Assembly (NCBI GenBank): GCA_949987705.1
Contig: OX465284.1
Coordinates: forward strand, 108,669,163-108,733,162
DNA: 64,000 nt
Origin: Thereva unica
Lineage: Eukaryota > Arthropoda > Insecta > Diptera > Therevidae
Direction: 5' to 3'
The position numbers and the translations under genes were made by a program. The stretch's first letter is position 1. The number at the start of each line of letters is the position of its first letter. This document shows positions 57,519 through 64,000 of the stretch, piece by piece. The notes under the pieces were generated by a model that worked only from the letters and a program-made list of their open reading frames with translations, was not told the origin of the DNA and ran no database searches.

Positions 57519-57734
57519 TGAGAAGATCTTCTACACATATAAGAGATATCGTGTGTGGTGAAGTAGAAACATAGGGCCTTCGTCAGAAATTTTTTCCAGG
57601 AGGTTAAAAGGACTGGCTACTAAAAATTACCTCGCGGGGTTCGTTAAGCTCTATTTATTGCCCCCGGATTTTTTTCGCCGTTCTCTATTTCTCCCGGCTT
57701 CAGCATTTCTTCCTCTTTTTTTCACATTTCACCT

Positions 57735-58330
57735 CATCATAGGATGTTTTTCGGCGTTAGTGGCGCCTCGCCTTCCTGCATCCCTAGTTATACCGGGCGC
57801 AACGGTGAAACATTGCCTGAAAAGGTGAAGGTATTTCCTATACCGACCATGTCCACTCATGAACTGCGTGAGGTCGTAACTCACTTTCTCACGCTCCCTC
57901 GTAACCCTTAGTATGGGGTAAGTATGTGGGTGCAGCCACCATTGACAGACTTGTCCCACTTCATTTTCCAGTCCTTTACGAGCTCGGAGCGCGAAATCTG
58001 CCGTACCTTACCGTTTTTTGCTCTATTCTACTATATTCTGTGTCATAGAGACGCCTGCATTCTCTCGCCAGAAAGTCTATGGGGATCATCCTCCTTGCAC
58101 GCCATCGCACCTTCTTCTTCTTGTAAGATAATGGGCCCCCTAAAGTCTTGCTCGGCTTCGGTAGTTTACAGTACGAATTTCTGCTGTTTATATTGTTCTG
58201 GAAAGATTGAGATAGAGAAACTGTGAAAACTTCAGCAAACCTGTTTGGCGCTATCGTAGCCTATGTTTTTTTAGCCTCCAGAATCTCTTCTGCGGTTTTT
58301 GCAGGTACCTCCTCTGGGTCCACCTGACAT
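57735..58330 (-). pseudogene. R1-clade LINE remnant with internal deletion
   Basis: Minus strand, high to low coordinate: VDPEEVPAKTAEEILEAKK (EN-RT linker), KQQKFVL with frameshift to KLPKPSKTLGGP (RT motif KLVLLPKPGKPPGDP), then a jump to the end of ORF2. That end reads ARRMIPIDFLARECRRLYDT, ELVKDWKMKWDKSVNGGCTH, ILTPY, then VTREREKVSYDLTQFMSGHG, RYRKYLHLF. The last parts match the R1/TRAS C-terminus (IPIDLLAxERxRxYE, W-x-x-x-W-x-x-S-x-K-G-R-W-T, L-T-Q-x-x-S-G-H-G-x-F-R-x-Y-L). The palm, including the catalytic Asp pair, is deleted. Multiple frameshifts. I do not recognise the minus-strand frame upstream (58330-58505). Confidence 0.7.
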
Positions 58331-58456
58331 CGTAGGTTGCCGGCGCGCCCCATGCCTGCTTTACAGATTCTTCAATTCGCTCTGTTCCTTTCCTGGCATC
58401 CTGCTGACCTCGCATCATGCAGGAATACTTCGTCGAACACTTGTGAGTCGAATTTC

Positions 58457-58686
58457 TTAGAGGTCCCGCCAAAAGAGTTGATGCCGAGAAAGTCGCGTTT
58501 ACCATGCGCAGTAGAATCCCCGCATGCCGTTCCCGTCCCTTAGCCTAGTCGCAACAAATTTCGAAGGGGAAATTTGAAAATAAATAAGCGCATTTCTTAT
58601 CAATATGTGCGCAATTTTTATTTGTGTGCAGCTTTAATTTCTCCAGCTGCGCGCTCCGGCATCAACTCTTTTGGCGGGACCTCTAA
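58457..58686. repeat. Perfect 30-bp inverted repeat
   Basis: 58457-58486 (starting TTAGAGGTCCCGCCAAAAGA) and 58657-58686 are exact reverse complements separated by 170 bp. Nothing else in the flanks aligns. This length of perfection among otherwise eroded sequence suggests a young event, either a transposon end pair or an inverted duplication. Flanking direct repeats were not found. Confidence 0.8.
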
Positions 58687-58974
58687 CAACGAATCCTCTA
58701 CCCATTCCGCATCTGGAGTTCTGCGCGCCTATACTCTGACCCACCTCGAAGGTGAAGGCTTGGTGGTCGCTGTGCGTGTACACGTCGTTCGTTCTCCACT
58801 GTAGGTCCTACGCTACTAAATACAGCACACGTAAGTGATGTCGATTACTTTACGTCTTTACGGGGTTGACTAATACTACGTTCAATCGCGAGAATACTTC
58901 CAGGAGTATGAGACCTCTTGTATTCGCTTGTCGACTGCACCATTCGACAGCCTAATCATTGAATTCACCCGCTA

Positions 58975-59294
58975 TTACGCCCGCCGCACATGCCCACTCT
59001 CGCATTGGTCGACACGAGCCACATGCGAGTGGCAGTATTTGAAACCTATGGCACAGTACCGAACTCCGCATTTGCTCTCACGTGTCGACGCAGGCGCGTA
59101 CATGAGCGTGTAGCGCGTTTCGGCTAGGTGACCGAAACGCCCGCCGCACATGCCCACACTCGCATTGGTCGACACGAGCCGCGTGCGAGTGGCAGTATTT
59201 GAAACCTATGGCCCAGTACCGAACTCCGCATTTGCTCTCACGTGTCGATTTCGGCGCGGACATGAGCGTGTAGCGCGTGTCGGCTAGGTGATCG
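58975..59294. repeat. 160-bp tandem repeat, two copies
   Basis: Units starting near 58975 and 59135 (CCGCCGCACATGCCCAC at 58981 and 59141) are about 90% alike. They contain CTCGCATTGGTCGACACGAG, GCGAGTGGCAGTATTTGAAA, CCTATGGC and TTTGCTCTCACGTGTCGA. A diverged inverted copy of the same sequence lies at about 59600-59720 (GTGCGAGTGTGGGCATGTGC). The direct pair on one side and the inverted copy on the other look like the two ends of a DNA transposon around the MADF fragment. Confidence 0.75.
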
Positions 59295-59333
59295 AGACAC
59301 TAATTTCGAGTTGCAGTGGCGCGAGTGTTTGCA

Positions 59334-59426
59334 ATGAAGAAGGAATTAAATGAAACTGTTCGAAGCGGAAAATGTACATACGAAGTAAAACACCCAGATT
59401 TCAAGAATGCAAAATTAAAGGATTGA
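59334..59426 (+). pseudogene. MADF-domain start, Harbinger accessory-like
   Basis: A 30-codon frame: MKKELNETVRSGKCTYEVKH then PDFKNAKLKD, then TGA. MADF domains open with an I/L-x-x-V-x-x-x-P-x-L-[YW]-[DN]-x-x-x-x-D-[YF]-[KR]-[ND]-x-x-x-[KR] pattern. Here V-R-S-G-K-C-T-Y-E-V-K-H-P-D-F-K-N-A-K-L-K fits well. MADF/Myb-like DNA-binding proteins are the accessory ORF of PIF/Harbinger transposons as well as host regulators. Its place between inverted copies of the 160-bp repeat favours a transposon origin. The domain is cut off after one third. Confidence 0.55.
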
Positions 59427-59599
59427 TTTTGCGTCTGAAAACTCGGAAGTTAATTTAAATTTTCCATAGGTTTCCCTCTGAACATGTAAGAGCTCTTCCA
59501 TTTTTTTTTTCAGATGCTTTCCTTATTAACAAAAATCAAAATAAAAACTCAAACTCATTGTCAGATATTGAACTTAAGTCTATCGCGCTCATCTTGAAT

Positions 59600-59720
59600 G
59601 CCACTGACTGATGTACGACTCGTGTTAGCAAATGCGGACTAACACGTGTACACCAATGTCAGTGCCACATTACCGCAGTGTCGTGAACGAGTGCGAGTGT
59701 GGGCATGTGCGGCGGACATT
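59600..59720. repeat. Inverted, diverged copy of the 160-bp repeat
   Basis: The reverse complement reads CCGCCGCACATGCCCACACT, CGCACTCG and later TCCGCATTTGCTAACACG, parallel in order to the units at 58975-59294. It closes a possible 0.75-kb element that encloses the MADF fragment. Confidence 0.55.
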
Positions 59721-59724
59721 ATCG

Positions 59725-61535
59725 GACAATGGCGACTCGCGTCGGTGGCTAACGTATCCAACATTGACTCCTACTCGTCTAGTGTCAGACTTGGCGCCGC
59801 ATAGCAGCTGTAGACGCCTACTGTTGCTCGCGTGAAGCCATTCTCTAGGTTTCTCATAGTAGCTTTCACACGTCCATATCGTAGGGTCTAAATTTGATGT
59901 AGCTTAGCACTGCCTCGACTAAATGGCCAAAACCGAATTACCAAATCTATTCAAGTTGAATGAAGAAAGTAATAAGAGGCACATGGATTTATTTTGAGTT
60001 ACTATCTTCCCCCTACATAAATAAAAGATGGGGTTGCCGATTGTTCGTAATTACATGCCGTTATTTATTCATTTTCTTGAATATAACTTTTACGTCATTA
60101 TGCCAAAGAGACCCCATACCCCCTATATACCCTCGAATAGTTGAACAACAAACTTATTCCAATGTTCCAAATCGATAGAGTTGCAATTAAAACTTTGACT
60201 AAAGTTACTATTTAGCTGCAATTATACACTTAAGTACTGTCGAACAATTATCGATATTTCAAATGCAAATTGCACGCGAATTTGCATATTCTGGGCGTAA
60301 TTAAATAGAAAGACAATATCAGTCCTGGAATAGCATTTGATGCACGATTGTGTTTCTGTGATATTCATGCCAGCGAATGGTTGAAAGCTGAACAAGAACG
60401 CCATTTCTGGTAAACTAGAAGAGTTGCAATTCGTTCGTGATTGTTATTTAATCAAAACAGCAATGAATAGATAATGATTCTGCAAATGCTCCCGGGAATG
60501 CAATTTTAAGATGATTATAGAGCTTGGAATGGAGATTGAATATACTTCGAAGATATTCGTATGTGTTGATCCAACCCTTGAAATCTAATCAGCCTGAGTA
60601 AGTCCTTAAGCTCCGTTCAGATTTTTTTTCTTACAATTTTTTTACAGGTGCAAAAGCCATTTTCCTTTTGTTTTTCTTTATTTCCAGAAAACGTAAACCA
60701 AATCATAAGCAAGGCAAAATCCCTTAAGAGATTTTTGTTCAATTCAACTCAAGGTGATAAATTACAACGAAATTTATTATCCTCGAACCCCTAGTGCTGT
60801 TTTAGACCTAATAACGTTCAGTATAACAGGGTTGGAAACAATTCCCCCTTGTACAGTCTCCGGGCCTTGTTTGATAAGTTCTTAGGACGGAGGCTTAACG
60901 GGAGAGTAACGTAAGCCCGTTACGGGAGCAATTTCTAAAGGAGCCAGGCATCCTGTTTTTGTCAAAACTGCTTTAGGGGTTAACCACTTTGTATGACTCA
61001 ATTACACAAAGTCGCCTCAAATAAGTCCCATGGCTTCCCCTTAATAAAGTCTCCGGTCTTTCTGGCCCCCCCAAAAATGTTTTGGCTCTTGTTGTATATA
61101 TGAAGTAGTTGAATGGAATGGAAGGTAGCGGCAGAGAACGAATGGATATGACAATTGCTTAGTGTTTTTATTTACTTAAAAAATTTATTATACCTGTTAA
61201 CAATATTTCAGGTATTGTGCGGATAATAATAAAATAAAAAAAAACATGTCGTATTTTATGAGGTTTTTGGACATAAAAAGTTTTTATTGATACTGTGTTG
61301 TTGATGTTGTAGCCAATGAAGAGTACACGAGTGTATCAAAAAGTGAACAATGTTTAGGACGAAACATCAATTAGACATTTAGAGGCAGTGCTTACCACTG
61401 AAAATACGTGAAAGGAAAGCTTCCATTGGCCCAGAATAGAATTAAAATAACCGGTTTAACACTAGGCCCTATTTTGGGAAACCAGGAAATCTAAGGGTAA
61501 TGCAAAGTGGGGCCATTACAAATAATCTATTATAA
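59725..61535. other. No recognisable feature
   Basis: AT-rich non-coding DNA. Open frames at 59.96 and 60.2 kb have no family motif. Confidence 0.4.
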
Positions 61536-61539
61536 AAGC

Positions 61540-62160
61540 AGTCACAAGTCACAAGGCAATCACAAATGTGTGGTGCTTCTAAATATGAGAATAATTTGTG
61601 TATTCTAATTATGGAGTCTGAATTTTGACAATCCGAAAACAGTCACAAAGCCTATGACAATAATTGTGACTGTATAGATAGCAAGTTACAAGAGTATAAA
61701 TAGCAGATTTCTAGTATATTTTTCATAACATTCTCACATACACGACAGACAGGAAGTGTTGATGTGAGGTGCTCGGACGTTCACATACACTCGGCCTCAT
61801 TGCATCAATATTTATAGCGTAATTTGGCTACGTTGTCGCTCAGACTCATCACACGATTGTATATAATACACCATTAGAGTTAAAATTTTTATGAATCTTC
61901 TTGGGACTTGGTGATTAGAATTACTGAAACAGCTAATAGTCAAAAGAACGGTCACAAACTATCAATGACAAGCAGGAGTCACAAAAAGTTGTAACTTATG
62001 ATTGGTGACAGTTTAGAATAGGGGGTGGGATGACAGTTTAGAATTACCAAAACAGCTAATAGTCACAAGAGTAGTCACAAACTATCAATGACAAGCAAGA
62101 GTCACAAAAGGTTGTGACTTGTGATTGATGACGGCTTAGAATTGGGGGTATATTAAATTT
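61540..62160. repeat. GTCACAA-motif block with a 123-bp tandem duplication
   Basis: The heptamer GTCACAA or its complement TTGTGAC occurs about ten times in 600 bp. 61914-62036 and 62037-62159 are a direct duplication: TTAGAATTACTGAAACAGC, then TAATAGTCAAAAGAACGG, GTCACAAACTATCAATGACA and so on, with about 85% agreement. Dispersed motif copies upstream (61541-61670) are in both orientations. Non-coding. The motif clustering resembles transposase-binding subterminal repeats, but no element ends were found. Confidence 0.65.
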
Positions 62161-62164
62161 TTCC

Positions 62165-63325
62165 TTGTCACTTCTATCAATAGTCGGGAAGAGTCATTGC
62201 AAATGAGGCTCTGTTAGCAAGCCCTTATCACACTAACTGCAGTATCCTGGGGAACTTTCTCCTTTAGCGATTATTTATGGAAAAATGAATGGAACTTGAT
62301 TTGACTAATCGCCCCTTTTCCAATAGCTAATAGGCTGTCAATATACTTGATAAAACGAACTAAGCTCTCAATTCTTCTATAGAGTACATATTTGCAAAAC
62401 CTAAAATTTTCCAACAACAAAAATTAAAACCACAATGCCTGATAAATCATTATGAAACGGAATTCCGGGAAACTGTAGAAGCAACCAACGGGATATGAAC
62501 ACTTTAAAAAAATTCCCGCTTTTGTAATGAACCATCAGAAGAGATCAAATTAAATTTAAACAATGCCGAGGCATCATTGAGCGCAACAAATATCCAACAT
62601 TCTTCTCTATACTGAGCCATTGTTGTCAATATTTGCAAAAGAGAATACTGAAGTATTTGTTCAACAGAGACACAAAAAAAACAAAAATATAAATAAATAC
62701 CATTTTTTATATGTGTATCGTAATGCCTTTGAAAGCTGCTCCCATGTTAAAAGGTCAACAGGCATCCAAAGAGAGGAAAATCCTCCAAGCCTAAGCCGAA
62801 AGAAAGAGTTCGAATCAATTTTCATGAACATTTAAATATTTGCGTTTGGTAAATATTTCCTGAATGACGATAAACTGTGATAAGAGATGGAATGAGTTTC
62901 AAATGATGCATTGGGGAGCAATTTCGTATTTTTTTTCAGATTTATATTCATTTTAATGTGATGCTTGATTGGACGAATAATGCCGAGGTAATTCAATTGT
63001 TGATCAGTCGATAATTGTTTTGGTAGTGGGTAATTGGATTATCCTTCTCAAAGCGAATTTTCCGGATTTGGAAGGTCTAAAGCTGTCGAACTCGATGCGA
63101 CTAATACCAATTTCTTCATTTTCCATTTTTAATGCAGGAAACCATTTTATCGAGGATTTGAAACGGTTGTTTCAACTATGTCTTGTGCTGGGGTACTATT
63201 AGTTCATGTGGGATCTGTTAAGAATTTTGACTTTTGAGACTTTGCTTTGGAGCATACTCATAGTCATCTCACACCTCTAAAGTTTAAAATCAAGTGCCAA
63301 GACGGAAAAAACCTGGCTTGACTAC
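62165..63325. other. No recognisable feature
   Basis: AT-rich non-coding DNA with no supported gene or repeat. Confidence 0.4.
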
Positions 63326-63329
63326 AACT

Positions 63330-63480
63330 ATTATTTATTAGACGATCCTGTGATAACTTTGCTAAAGAACACCGTCAGAGTCGTGTCGATTATAACAGAA
63401 CACTATCCGATTAGGAAACATTCGGACATGCTGAGAGTGCCACAACCAAAAACTCCTTGCTGCATTGAAGAGGTTTTCCG
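63330..63480 (+). pseudogene. Possible LINE RNase H C-terminal scrap
   Basis: Reads LLKNTVRVVSIITEHYPIRK, then HSDMLRVPQPKTPCCIEEV. It resembles the V-x-x-L-T-G-H-x-x-x-x-x-H-x-x-x-L-x-x-x-x-x-x-x-x-C-R-x-C-x-E-E end of LOA/I-like ORF2. Gly of TGH is Glu here and only one of the Cys pairs remains. No other LINE parts are adjacent. Confidence 0.35.
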
Positions 63481-64000
63481 GTTTTTGTTAGGATTCTACA
63501 CCAAGAATTTTTAGTAGGTATTGCGTCACTTTCGTGTGGGAAAAAATCTCTGACCGATTTCCGTTTGTCTTCCTATTAATAAGTGCGCTATTTGCCTTAT
63601 TTATGATCTTTACTGACCTTGGTCGGGGAACCGATCAAACCGATTTTTTCCCATTCTCAATCGCTGCAGTACCTACTAATTTGAGAACCTCTTCTTACAA
63701 GATTCGGGTGAGCTCGGTAGCTGAATATGACAGGCCACATTTCAAGTTACTCCAAGCATGTAGTTACAAAAAGGTTTTTCAAAAGTACGGTCGGCTCCAA
63801 TTGTATCCTTGTACTCGGAGCTTGGAAGAGCCTGCCGCTTTTATCGTCTTACCCACATCAAAGTAAAGAATCCTCTAAGGAAAAATCCGTCTATCCAGTA
63901 TTTGTAATATTTTCTTTGTACATAAAAGGAAGTGGGAAAAAATTTCAAAACTCCCACCCTGAAATTTTCTTTTCCCTTAACAGCGAGCATCTCATCTGTT
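63481..64000. other. No supported gene
   Basis: A 110-codon frame (63534-63866) starts with a hydrophobic stretch (FPFVFLLISALFALFMIF), but it has no family motif and no splice or promoter evidence. I treat it as chance. Confidence 0.3.

Noticed and set aside
63534..63866. 110-codon frame with a hydrophobic start
   Set aside because: The only feature is a hydrophobic stretch; no conserved motif is seen.

Overview
This is a repeat-rich stretch of an animal nuclear genome, most likely an insect and plausibly a dipteran. That assignment is an inference from AT-rich, gene-free DNA and from the mix of transposon families. These are R1/LOA/I-type, Jockey-type, L2/CR1-type and RTE-like LINEs, a BEL/Pao gag scrap, mariner, Transib (RAG1-like), PIF/Harbinger and hAT relatives, and several MITEs. 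I found no intact host protein gene, no functional tRNA and no rRNA gene. Every recognisable coding stretch is a transposon remnant broken by stops, frameshifts or insertions. Family names come from motif recognition by eye, not from database searches.

Layout. 0-9 kb: a TA-flanked MITE next to a LINE endonuclease scrap, a BEL/Pao gag scrap, RNase H and Jockey scraps, and a tRNA-Lys-like repeat that returns as an array at 10.5-11.2 kb. 12.4-14.7 kb: a Jockey reverse transcriptase (RT) scrap and a decayed minus-strand RTE-like LINE. 17-25 kb: SINE-like tRNA heads, two 5S rRNA-like copies, a PIF/Harbinger N-terminus, and Jockey and RTE scraps. 26.7-33.1 kb: a hAT-type MITE, a diverged tandem array, a TA-MITE, a mariner transposase split by two further MITEs, and a 290-bp hAT-type MITE. 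34.6-37.7 kb: one RTE-like LINE inserted in another, with a 12-13 bp target-site duplication. 39.7-45.7 kb: a Jockey-type LINE whose RT is split by a 4.58-kb array of an 8-bp repeat (CCCGCAYT). 47.2-48.2 kb: LOA/I-type scraps. 48.3-53.7 kb: a 5.4-kb segment bounded by inverted repeats. It holds a long-open LINE interrupted by a second 290-bp hAT-type MITE, two fold-back repeats and a RAG1-like transposase remnant. 56.5-59.7 kb: an AAGCTTTT-rich block, a long-TIR MITE, an R1-clade LINE scrap and a Harbinger-like remnant with a MADF start. 61.5-62.2 kb: a GTCACAA-motif repeat block.

The elements do not act together as a pathway. The interest is in the layering of insertions, which gives a readable relative chronology, and in the extreme octanucleotide array. 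Its complementary strand has GGG every 8 nt for about 4.6 kb, and because it lacks stop codons it creates several spurious open frames of more than 1,500 codons.
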